From: Candidatus Dependentiae bacterium
Lineage (GTDB): Bacteria > Babelota > Babeliae > Babelales > Vermiphilaceae
Direction: 5' to 3'
NCBI GenBank assembly: GCA_020431705.1
Contig: JAGQHQ010000006.1
Location: forward strand, 1 to 64,000
Length of the DNA stretch: 64,000 bases
The notes under the pieces: model-generated
Databases searched by the model: none
Told to the model about the DNA's origin: nothing
What the model saw: only the letters and a program-made list of their open reading frames with translations
Program-made: the position numbers and the translations under genes
In this document: one piece after another, positions 1 to 8,277 of the stretch
Layout of the letters: every line of letters starts with the position of its first letter
Position numbering within the stretch: the stretch's first letter is position 1

Positions 1-50
1 GGCTACCACTGAGTTCTACACTCTCGCTCTTCACGACGCTCTTCTGATAT
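1..50. other. Residual sequencing-adapter sequence at contig edge (artefact)
   Basis: Bases 1-50 align without gaps to the last 50 bases of the Illumina P5/TruSeq universal adapter, with 41 of 50 identical. Mismatches are at 4, 10, 14, 25, 26, 28, 31, 45 and 49. Landmarks include the CTACACTCT block at 16-24 and the CACGACGCTCTTC block at 32-44. From base 51 onward the sequence returns to an exact copy of a coding repeat found again at 297. I read this as an untrimmed, error-containing adapter at the end of a contig, so nothing in 1-50 should be treated as genomic. Confidence 0.88.
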
Positions 51-1467
51 GTAATTCATCACAGCATGTTTCTACAACTTCAATTCGCGATTCTATAATC
101 TCTCGTTCTGACGTATGCCTATCGTCCAGTTCATCAATCTGCGATTGCAACTCTCCAGTGCTTGTTGCTAACGCATCACAACACGATTGTATAAGATCAT
201 CTATTGCATCAATTTGTGACTGTAATTGCCCTGTACTTGTTTTCAGACTTGAGCAACATTCATCAATTATCGATATCAATTCTCCTGTGCTTGTACGTAA
301 TTCATCACAGCATGTTTCTACAACTTCAATTCGAGTAATAAGACTTTGTAATGCAGAGGTACTTGCACCTCCTTTATCATCATTACCACCATATTTATAT
401 GCAGTTGCACCATAGTTAAGCAATGTCAATTGACTAGTTGAATCAGTAAATACTATATCACCTCCAATTGGTGCTCCTGCACGATCTTTCCAAAGAGTAA
501 CTCCATCAACAGTAAACGATGCCATATCATCGAAGTACCAATTATAAGCCTTCAAAACTAATGTTGTAGGCCCTTTAGCCAACATTCCACCATATACAGT
601 ATAGCTACCCACTAACTCAATTGTAGAATCAGAAAACTCCAACTCTGCCTTATCACATCCTAGAGTACCACCACCATAACCTATCCCTTTTACAGATATA
701 TTGTTCAGATATAACTTCGAACCAACATCAGCAATTAGCGCTCCCCCTTTGCTTAAATCAATTACATTTCCATGACCATTTATTGTACAATCTCCACGAA
801 AGCACAAAACACCAGTTAAATCAATCTTAGTATGCAGCTCAAGATTACTACCATCCTGCCATGTTATAGTAGCAGACCAAGTAAACGGTTTATCACCCGT
901 TGAAACCTTCCTATTCTTTCCCTGTATATAACCAGCACCAGTAAAAATATTAGAACCTGCAAACTTTACATCATCATCTAAATAAACAGTACCTTCATTC
1001 AATACAATATTTTTAGTTATTGCACTACGAACAGCAAGGCTCAAGGTTGTATTTTGATCTTGTAATACAATATCATTATCAAAAATTGGTTGCCCAACTA
1101 ATAAATTATTAATACCAGTAACAATTACCGATTGCTTAAGAATTCCATTTTTGGCTTCTAACTTATTGCCAGAAAGAATGATTTCATTTGTTGAAGGCTT
1201 AAAAACAGCATTAAGTAATAAATCATTCTCAATATCACACAGAAACCCCCCATTAAAACTAATATTTTCACCTGATATAGTACCACCTAAATCTCTAATT
1301 AATGCGCCACCAAAAGAAACAATTGGCTGCTCTGCAACAAATGTCGCTCCAGAAGAAACCTTTATAAAAGAAGAATTACCACGCATCTTTAAATTTGCGC
1401 GACAAATACAAAAAATCGATAAAAAAATAAATAATAAAGCAACTAACACACTACTGCGGCGCTTCAT
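31..1467 (-). CDS. Exported beta-helix-like protein with Cys-pair coiled-coil tail, 3' end truncated by contig edge
   Basis: An N-terminal signal peptide (residues about 1-24) is followed by a Gly/Asn/Ser-rich body with regularly spaced hydrophobic strands (about 25-370). It includes the family motif CTINGHGNVIDLS near 230, shared with the genes to its right. From about 375 the protein becomes coiled coil with repeated CC-x-x-L-x-TSTG-x-L units. The start is ATG at 1467 with an AAAGGGAG Shine-Dalgarno. The stop at 31-33 and roughly the last six residues fall in the adapter-like bases 1-50, so the true C terminus is unknown and the gene is partial. It is the last gene of the minus-strand array, 79 bp after its neighbour. 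It is probably a secreted or surface fibre-like protein; function unknown. Confidence 0.75.
   Translation of the reverse strand: MKRRSSVLVALLFIFLSIFCICRANLKMRGNSSFIKVSSGATFVAEQPIVSFGGALIRDLGGTISGENISFNGGFLCDIENDLLLNAVFKPSTNEIILSGNKLEAKNGILKQSVIVTGINNLLVGQPIFDNDIVLQDQNTTLSLAVRSAITKNIVLNEGTVYLDDDVKFAGSNIFTGAGYIQGKNRKVSTGDKPFTWSATITWQDGSNLELHTKIDLTGVLCFRGDCTINGHGNVIDLSKGGALIADVGSKLYLNNISVKGIGYGGGTLGCDKAELEFSDSTIELVGSYTVYGGMLAKGPTTLVLKAYNWYFDDMASFTVDGVTLWKDRAGAPIGGDIVFTDSTSQLTLLNYGATAYKYGGNDDKGGASTSALQSLITRIEVVETCCDELRTSTGELISIIDECCSSLKTSTGQLQSQIDAIDDLIQSCCDALATSTGELQSQIDELDDRHTSEREIIESRIEVVETCCDELHIRRAS
51..333 (-). repeat. Coding direct repeats of the Cys-pair coiled coil
   Basis: Bases 51-87 and 297-333 are an exact 37-base direct repeat. 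They encode the same coiled-coil segment ending in ETCCDEL. Two further diverged copies of the CC...TSTG unit lie between them. Distances between successive CC pairs are 18, 25 and 39 residues. Repeats of this kind at a contig end are a usual reason for an assembly to stop. Confidence 0.85.
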
Positions 1468-1546
1468 ACACCACGCTCCCTTTTTACGTCACTACAAATT
1501 ACTATCAATACGTGATGATCACTACTACAATTTTACGTTAGCCTTC

Positions 1547-3595
1547 CTAGACGTTTTTGTAAACTAAAAAACCTGATTTGATATCTAAGCAAGACTCAGG
1601 TAATATCCTAACGTAAAGATTATTAGATTGGTAAATTCCATCACCAAAATTAATTCCCTCCTCCAATACAGATGCATCACTTTTAATAAAACAGTTTCCC
1701 TCTATCACCAAAGTCCCTCTAGTCAACTGCAATCCTGTTTCTGTTGAGTGAAATACTGTATCATACAAATGAAGAATCGATGTTTGATCTATCATAGCCA
1801 GTAAGTCTCGAGCGACTGTTTTAGGGTCATAACTTAATGTCATACCTTTATCAAAAAAAACTTTTGTATAAGGAAAAATCGTACTTTGCTGATCTGATTG
1901 ATAAGAAAATGTATGTGTTCCAGTAATTGCTACATCACCAACAATATCAATATAGCCACTTGTAAAAGTGTAGTCTTGCTCTTGCATCCAAATAATATTT
2001 GCTAATGATAGTGTACTTGAACTATCTAAACACCGAACATTCGTACCAACAACACCTTTAAGAGTAGCATCACAAAGTAAGAGCGAAGATCTACTATCAA
2101 CAATAATTGCTCCCTGTGAATCTAGATCAATTATGTACCCATTACCTTTCACAGTACAATTACCCTCAAAACATACTTTATTTTTAAGCGTTACATTTGA
2201 ATTAAACGTTATTTTAGCATTTTTAAATATCAAATTACCAGAAGGATTTTCTGGACCAACAATCTCATAAATATTAACCTCGTAATTTGAATCTCCCCAT
2301 ACTAGATACTTATCATTGTGAGACCATCTAATATCATTAACACCTGCAGAAGTATCAAGTTCATATTTCAAAGTAAGCAGTGTTTGTTTTTTATCAAATT
2401 CATAAACACGGACCTCACTGGTATCAGAAGAATATGCTAAACCAACAGCCAGAAAATTTCCATCAGAATTCCAATGAAGAGAATTTACCATTTTTCTCTC
2501 AACAATTTGTGCTCCTGATTGATTTGTTAACGTTTTCGACACTGCATTATGCTTGAATACACTAATATTATTTGCACTATCTGAAAATCCAACCGCAATA
2601 AAAGAATCACCGCTCATCCAGTCAATTGCTTGCACCGATTTCCCAATATCTACACTAGAATCAAGTGTCAACTTTGAACCATTAAAATTATATATCTTCA
2701 ATTCAGCCCCCTTATTAACAGCTAAACCGACAGCGATATAATTTCCTGTAGAATCCCAAGAAATTGCTTTTTTTCCAATTATTGCACCAGTAGCCACACT
2801 ATTAACAAATGTCAGTTGACCATTCGAGTATGAGTAAACAGACAATACGGAGCTACCAACAGCCAAATAAGTACCGTTTTTATTAAACACAACACATTTA
2901 CCAGAGACAAATTTTTCCACATCAGTAATAGTTAAAGAGTTTGTATCTGGATTATAAATCTCTATACCAACAACGTTACCCTTTGCAGTCTTTGCAAAAT
3001 GATATGAATCAATCGGCAAAAAACGCGCTCCATAGACCGATCTTTGCTGCTGTTCTGCCACATCAAAAAGTAATTGCTCTCCATCAAAATTATACGCTCT
3101 TACTATGCCATTAGATGAAGCAGAAAGAACATGCTCATCATCGAAAGACCAATCAACAGATATTATTGCAGAAGAATCAATGTAATTATCTATAAATCTT
3201 ATTCCACCAACTATGCGTCCAATACCCGATGGCAACTGAATAGAGCCCGTAGTAGTAAATCTCACAGCGTGAAAATTTCCATCAATTTTTCCCACAGAAT
3301 CAAAGCTAGCCCCTAAAAGTAAATCCTTGGACAATTCAAGAATTCCACCATTCAACGTTATTGAACCTGAAACAGGAAAAAGTGAATTATACGTAACACG
3401 CGTAGCAGAATTTTCTAATTTAAATCCATCATCAAACGCAGTAAAACCCACTACTTCATTATCGCTTTCTTTAGATGAATATGTAACGTTTGATTCCTTC
3501 GAGACTTCTACTTCAGAGCCAACTGTAGCAGACTCAAGATGCGGCGTTAATAAGAACAAAAAAATGATAAAATATATCATATTACACTTATACAT
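1547..3595 (-). CDS. Exported beta-helix-like protein with inserted WD-like propeller
   Basis: 682 residues. After a signal peptide (about 1-22) comes the family N-terminal module with LNGGILELSKDLL near 80 and the site that ends in a GRI/GGI strand near 125. A propeller-like insert follows at about 135-450, with repeated W-S/N-x-D/N-G-x-Y/F-L-A-V-G blades, some six to seven. The beta-helix resumes at KNAKITFNSNV and continues with CTVKGNGYIIDL, the RCLDSS motif, a QDYTFTSG strand and LQLTRGTL. The protein stops at YKNV, about 60 residues before the end of its longer paralogs. The ATG at 3595 lies within the end of the upstream gene (8-base overlap ATGTATAA), which suggests translational coupling. 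An alternative ATG is at 3580. Probably exported; ligand or function unknown. Confidence 0.82.
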   Translation of the reverse strand: MYKCNMIYFIIFLFLLTPHLESATVGSEVEVSKESNVTYSSKESDNEVVGFTAFDDGFKLENSATRVTYNSLFPVSGSITLNGGILELSKDLLLGASFDSVGKIDGNFHAVRFTTTGSIQLPSGIGRIVGGIRFIDNYIDSSAIISVDWSFDDEHVLSASSNGIVRAYNFDGEQLLFDVAEQQQRSVYGARFLPIDSYHFAKTAKGNVVGIEIYNPDTNSLTITDVEKFVSGKCVVFNKNGTYLAVGSSVLSVYSYSNGQLTFVNSVATGAIIGKKAISWDSTGNYIAVGLAVNKGAELKIYNFNGSKLTLDSSVDIGKSVQAIDWMSGDSFIAVGFSDSANNISVFKHNAVSKTLTNQSGAQIVERKMVNSLHWNSDGNFLAVGLAYSSDTSEVRVYEFDKKQTLLTLKYELDTSAGVNDIRWSHNDKYLVWGDSNYEVNIYEIVGPENPSGNLIFKNAKITFNSNVTLKNKVCFEGNCTVKGNGYIIDLDSQGAIIVDSRSSLLLCDATLKGVVGTNVRCLDSSSTLSLANIIWMQEQDYTFTSGYIDIVGDVAITGTHTFSYQSDQQSTIFPYTKVFFDKGMTLSYDPKTVARDLLAMIDQTSILHLYDTVFHSTETGLQLTRGTLVIEGNCFIKSDASVLEEGINFGDGIYQSNNLYVRILPESCLDIKSGFLVYKNV

Positions 3596-4649
3596 TTTTA
3601 TTACTCACAAATCCGGATTCAATCTTTAAGCCTGATTCATCAAGAATATTTACAAAAAGATTATTATTGCTCAGCACACCATCTCCAAAAATGATTCCTC
3701 CAGAAGCTTCCGTCGCATCACTAAATATTGAACATTCACCCTCAACAACCAATGATCCCTTTGTAAGTTGCAATCCAATAGAAGTCACATATAAATTTGT
3801 CTCACGCAAATATAACAATGCCTTTTCATCCTCCAACGCAATGAACTGTGAACTAGAAGATGCATAGCTAAAACTCATATTAATATCAAAAAGCCAAGTC
3901 GCACCTGACCTAACAGTACTCGTTTGATCACTTTCATATGTAAAAACATGCGAACCAGACATTTTCAATTTTCCTCCTATAACTTCTATCGAACCTTGAG
4001 TAAAACTGTAATTAGCATCTTGAATCAATAAAACATTTTCAAAACAGAATACTCCGCTATTATGTGTACAATATAGTCTTTCCTGTGCTACTCCAGAAAT
4101 AGTAGTATTTTTTATAGTAACAATGCTTCCTTCGCCCACCGCTAGTGCACCACTAGAAACATTCATTTGATAGCCATTACCTTCAATCTGACACTCTCCC
4201 TCAAAGCGAATCTCCCCATTTAAATTAAGATGAGAATTTAAAACAATATCGACATTATTAAAAACCATTGCCCCGCCAAAGCTAAATACCGTTATCTTAT
4301 CTGGTAAAAAGATTATGTTACCATTACCAAAAATAGTACCACCATTTTCCAGCACAGCATTACTTTCAAATAAAAGGTCACGATTTAAATTAAGTATCCC
4401 ACCATTTAGTTTCACAGAGCCGCCAACAGGAAAAAATGAGTTAAAAAGACACTCTGTATAAGAATTTTGAAAAACAAAACCATTTTCAAACGCAGCAAAA
4501 CCACGCATTTCATTATCTGTATCAGAAGATAAAAATGTTACTGCAGATTGCCGAGAAGGTACCGTATCAGAACCAACGACGATGGCCAAAGTATCTGTAA
4601 TAAAAAAGAAAAGATACAACAGTAAATAAAAAATAATTTTAGGCTTCAC
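3588..4649 (-). CDS. Exported beta-helix-like protein, short form without propeller
   Basis: 353 residues, GTG start at 4649 backed by a strong GGAGG Shine-Dalgarno four bases upstream (the nearby ATG is out of frame and hits a stop at once). Signal peptide about 1-22, then the family N-terminal module (SDTDNEMRGFAAFENGF, LNGGILNLNRDLL). The second half has CQIEGNGYQMNVS, FTQGSIEV, a YESDQTSTV strand and LQLTKGSLVVEG. Where three paralogs carry a propeller this one runs straight through (FLPDKITVFSFGG then NNVDIVLNS). It ends in SNKNV, at the same place as its downstream neighbour, so both lack the C-terminal module of the longer paralogs. Function unknown. Confidence 0.82.
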   Translation of the reverse strand: MKPKIIFYLLLYLFFFITDTLAIVVGSDTVPSRQSAVTFLSSDTDNEMRGFAAFENGFVFQNSYTECLFNSFFPVGGSVKLNGGILNLNRDLLFESNAVLENGGTIFGNGNIIFLPDKITVFSFGGAMVFNNVDIVLNSHLNLNGEIRFEGECQIEGNGYQMNVSSGALAVGEGSIVTIKNTTISGVAQERLYCTHNSGVFCFENVLLIQDANYSFTQGSIEVIGGKLKMSGSHVFTYESDQTSTVRSGATWLFDINMSFSYASSSSQFIALEDEKALLYLRETNLYVTSIGLQLTKGSLVVEGECSIFSDATEASGGIIFGDGVLSNNNLFVNILDESGLKIESGFVSNKNV

Positions 4650-4676
4650 ATCACCTCCAGCTTATTACAAAACTAG

Positions 4677-6965
4677 TTACAAATTTCTAAAAACCAGTGC
4701 TCCTAAAACATCTATTGCACCTATAATATTTTTTCCATCGGCCTTAGCACAAACTGTATTATTTTGAAATCGAGCTCTACCATTACCCAAATTAATTGAT
4801 TGATGTAAAGCAAGCCGCGCTCCTGAGACAATCGATAAGATAGAAGTTTGACCCACCATACTCCATGATGATGGATCCACATTTCTATATGTAAGCGACC
4901 CTTCTAAAACTCGTAACATTTGATTGCTCAAAATTTCAATAGACATATCATTGCTTTCTTGAATTCCATCACCAAGTATAATTCCTTCATCAATGGTCAA
5001 ATACTCATCAATAATTTCCTTTTCTGAAGAAAGATATGAATCCCTTTCTACACGCAAAGTACCTCTTGTTAACTGCAAACCAGTAACTGTAGTATGTAAT
5101 GTTGAACTATTCAGAATCAAAACAGAACTCTTATTCTCAAATTCCAAAAGACTTTGTGATGTTAGCACGATCGGATCATAACTAAATGTAAACCCTTCAT
5201 CTAACTTCCATGATGATTTGGCAAGTAAAGTACTTGTTCTGCTTGACTGATAAACAAACATATGATTACCAGACATTACAACATCTCCACTAAAACGTAT
5301 TGCACCATGTGAGAATGTCACTATATCATCTTGTAACCACTTCACATCACGCAACGTCAATACACCAGTATCATCAACACATCTCAAATCTTCACCACTA
5401 AGCCCTTTTATTTTTCCCTTTTCAATTATTAAATTAGCATCCTTATCAACCGTTACTTCACCACCAGACAAGTCTAGGGAATATCCTCCACAATCGAACG
5501 TACAGCTTCCCTGAATAATGATATTTCCCCCAACATTAACATTTGAATTAAAAAATAATTTTGCATTTTTCAATACTAGCGGTTGATCAACAAACTCTAA
5601 AACAGTTATTTTTTGTTGAGCTGCAACAGCCAAATAGTCACCATTACCTGTCCAATGCAACTGATGCCAGCCTACCGTGGAAGGCTTATAACCACCAACA
5701 TGAACAAGTTTTTTATTCTCTAAATCAAACTTAAGTACCTTCACTCCATAATCATTAGTTGATGGCGGCTTAGTATATGCTAAAAAACCACCGTTATTTC
5801 GCCAGTGAACACCATAAACAGCAGAAAACTCACCAAAAAAACTATCCGTCACGTCTATTAACGTAGCATTGTTCATGTTATATTCATAAACACGTAATTT
5901 TTGTGATCCAGTCAAATAACCTACAGCAATAAAAGAAGTTTCAGGTAAGCAATTGATAGAATAAATTCTTTCTGAAGAATTATTATTGATACCAACACTG
6001 AAATTTAATGAAGAACCAGTAAAACTAAATATTTGAAACGCTGGCATAGTATTGTGCAAATAAAATCCAATCGCTATGTTATCATCATCCTTCCACTCAA
6101 GACAATTCATGAGAACATAACCTAACTCTCCGAAATTGCCTGTATATTTTGCTCCAAGTACACCATCAGTAATATCAAAAACATCAAAACTATTGGCATA
6201 CAGTCTACTAACAGCTACATGATCACCATTAGGACTCCACGCAACCGATGAAACATATTGCAAGTTAGCACTATCAGTTAAGGTGAGATCATATGTATGT
6301 TCGTCAAAGTATAGAACTTTAAATGCATATGTACTTCCGTATGAAGCAAGAGCCAAATAGTAATCACTTGGATGCCACCGAACATTATATGCATATGTAG
6401 CTTCTGGCACATCATATTCTGCACGTTTAACTATAGAACTTCCATCAAATTCCAAAATTTGCAATTCTTTACCTGTAGCATAGCCATAACCACTTAAAGC
6501 AATAAAACGATTGTCATGTGACCAATCAACACTATATCCGAGCATCTGAATGGTATACTCATCAACAGTATTAAGCAATCTTGTATGACCAGTTGTTGGT
6601 AATGTAATTGTTGAAATATTCCTCGGAAATGTAATTGCAAAGCCATTACCATTTATTGTACCAGATCCAAATTTCACCGGCTTTTCTACCGTCAAATCAT
6701 GTGCCAAATGTAATGTTCCACCATTGAGAACTAAACTACCTGCAACCGGAAAAAAGCCATCAAATGTTGTACTTGTTACACTATCCTCCAAAAAAATACC
6801 ATTTTTAAATGAAGAAAAACCAAGTAATGTATTATTAGTATCAGATTTAATAAAGAAAGGTGCCGATTGCCTCGCAACTGTCGTATCGGCACCAGCAACA
6901 ATAGCATAGATGTGTAAAAAAGTAACACTAGAACAAAATATAATAACAAAAAAACATTTTATCAT
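4677..6965 (-). CDS. Exported beta-helix-like protein with inserted WD-like propeller, long form
   Basis: 762 residues. Signal peptide about 1-22; N-terminal module with GADTTVARQ, LLGFSSFKNGIFLED and LNGGTLHLAHDL. The propeller insert spans about 130-455: SVDWSHDNRFIALSG, VRWHPSDYYLALAS, VAWSPNGDHVAVS and similar blades. The helix then resumes with KNAKLFFNSNVNVGG, CTFDCGGYSLDLS, RCVDDTGVLTLRDVKWLQDD, FVYQSSRTSTL and GLQLTRGTLRVE. Unlike the two genes downstream it continues past YRNV with a 60-residue C-terminal module (LGNGRARFQN, IIGAIDVLGAL). The ATG at 6965 has no clear Shine-Dalgarno but sits 21 bp after the previous stop, as expected in an operon. Confidence 0.83.
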   Translation of the reverse strand: MIKCFFVIIFCSSVTFLHIYAIVAGADTTVARQSAPFFIKSDTNNTLLGFSSFKNGIFLEDSVTSTTFDGFFPVAGSLVLNGGTLHLAHDLTVEKPVKFGSGTINGNGFAITFPRNISTITLPTTGHTRLLNTVDEYTIQMLGYSVDWSHDNRFIALSGYGYATGKELQILEFDGSSIVKRAEYDVPEATYAYNVRWHPSDYYLALASYGSTYAFKVLYFDEHTYDLTLTDSANLQYVSSVAWSPNGDHVAVSRLYANSFDVFDITDGVLGAKYTGNFGELGYVLMNCLEWKDDDNIAIGFYLHNTMPAFQIFSFTGSSLNFSVGINNNSSERIYSINCLPETSFIAVGYLTGSQKLRVYEYNMNNATLIDVTDSFFGEFSAVYGVHWRNNGGFLAYTKPPSTNDYGVKVLKFDLENKKLVHVGGYKPSTVGWHQLHWTGNGDYLAVAAQQKITVLEFVDQPLVLKNAKLFFNSNVNVGGNIIIQGSCTFDCGGYSLDLSGGEVTVDKDANLIIEKGKIKGLSGEDLRCVDDTGVLTLRDVKWLQDDIVTFSHGAIRFSGDVVMSGNHMFVYQSSRTSTLLAKSSWKLDEGFTFSYDPIVLTSQSLLEFENKSSVLILNSSTLHTTVTGLQLTRGTLRVERDSYLSSEKEIIDEYLTIDEGIILGDGIQESNDMSIEILSNQMLRVLEGSLTYRNVDPSSWSMVGQTSILSIVSGARLALHQSINLGNGRARFQNNTVCAKADGKNIIGAIDVLGALVFRNL

Positions 6966-6986
6966 TTTATTTGTGTCATAATTGAG

Positions 6987-8261
6987 TTATAAAACTTCTG
7001 TTACCACCGCACCACCAATATCTAAAGATCCAATAACTTTTTTTTCTGGATATCTAGCAAATGTCGTATCATTAGAAAAATATAAAACACCTTTTCCTAG
7101 CGTAATATCTTGATATAAACCAAGCCTTGCACCAGAAGCAATGGATAGTCTTGAACGTTCATTAAACATTCTCAAAGATCCAGCATTAACATTATCATAA
7201 AATAACGTACCACTTGAAAGCTCTAAGATACTGCCACTTAAAATAGTACAACGAACATCATTTTCTGAAACACCACTGCCAAATATTATACCCTCATCAA
7301 TTAGCTGCTCACCAAAACTTGTAACCTCGGATGATAAAAATGAGTCTCGTTTGACCAACAAATCTCCGCGGGTCAACTGCAAACCAGTTACAGTCGCATG
7401 TAAGGTAGCACCATCCAGTATAAGACGAGAAGTATCACTCTGAAATTCTAACAATATTTTAGAAGCAACTCTAATTGGATCATAGCTAAACGTAAAATCA
7501 GAATCTAATAGCAACGATGAGCGGCTCGCAATAGTAAACGTTTTACTTGTTTGGTAAGCAAAGCTCCCCTTGCCAGTCATCACTACATCATTTTTAATTA
7601 TTAAGCCACCATATAAAAAAACAAAATCGTCATCCTGCTTCCAAACAACATCATCTAATGTCATCACACCAGTATCGTCATAACAGCGTATATTATCTTC
7701 TTTTAATCCCTTAATAACACCATTTTCAAAGTGTAATCGACTATCATTAGCTACTGTTATTGACCCACTATCACCTATAGATAAAGCATAACCGCCACAA
7801 TTAATTACACAGCTTTTCTTAATCATTATATCTTCTGTAATCGTAGCATCTGATTGTAAAAAAATTTTAACATTGTTGAGTGAAACTGGAATGTCTACAT
7901 TAGAACTACTTCCCGGGAATTCAACAGCAAAACCATTTCCATAGATCCACCCACTATGTAGCTGCAGTGGATTTTTAAACTTTAAGTCATGAGCTAAGTG
8001 CAACGAACCTCCATTTAGTTCTACAATTCCAGCAATTGGAAAAAAAGCATCAAATGTACATGTTGTTTTAGAATCTTCCAAATAAATACCATTTTCAAAA
8101 ACCGAAAACCCCAACATTGTATTGTCAACATCCTGCGATGGAAATTTTGGCTTTCTTTGACGAGCAACAGTTGTATCAGAGCCAACAACTATGCCATATG
8201 ATTGAGTACAAAAACTCAGATAAAATATTAAAGCAAACGTAAATATATTGAATATATGCAT
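6987..8261 (-). CDS. Exported beta-helix-like protein, long form without propeller
   Basis: 424 residues with ATG at 8261 and an AGGGG Shine-Dalgarno seven bases upstream. Signal peptide about 1-23. It is close to its downstream neighbour in every module except that the propeller is absent: GNGFAVEFPGSS is followed almost directly by LNNVKIFLQSDATI. Other family landmarks are CVINCGGYALSI, RCYDDTGVMTLDDVVW, YQTSKTFTIASRSS, LQLTRGDLLV and the C-terminal LGKGVLYFSN...VIGSLDIGG. The pair 4677/6987 is therefore the clearest with/without comparison for the propeller insertion. Function unknown; probably secreted or attached to the surface. Confidence 0.83.
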   Translation of the reverse strand: MHIFNIFTFALIFYLSFCTQSYGIVVGSDTTVARQRKPKFPSQDVDNTMLGFSVFENGIYLEDSKTTCTFDAFFPIAGIVELNGGSLHLAHDLKFKNPLQLHSGWIYGNGFAVEFPGSSSNVDIPVSLNNVKIFLQSDATITEDIMIKKSCVINCGGYALSIGDSGSITVANDSRLHFENGVIKGLKEDNIRCYDDTGVMTLDDVVWKQDDDFVFLYGGLIIKNDVVMTGKGSFAYQTSKTFTIASRSSLLLDSDFTFSYDPIRVASKILLEFQSDTSRLILDGATLHATVTGLQLTRGDLLVKRDSFLSSEVTSFGEQLIDEGIIFGSGVSENDVRCTILSGSILELSSGTLFYDNVNAGSLRMFNERSRLSIASGARLGLYQDITLGKGVLYFSNDTTFARYPEKKVIGSLDIGGAVVTEVL

Positions 8262-8277
8262 AACAGTACCCCTGTTC

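Noticed and set aside
51-333. Spaced direct repeats that might be a CRISPR array
   Set aside because: The repeats are in frame, encode a coiled coil, vary in spacing by heptads and are diverged except for one exact pair. No cas genes are present.
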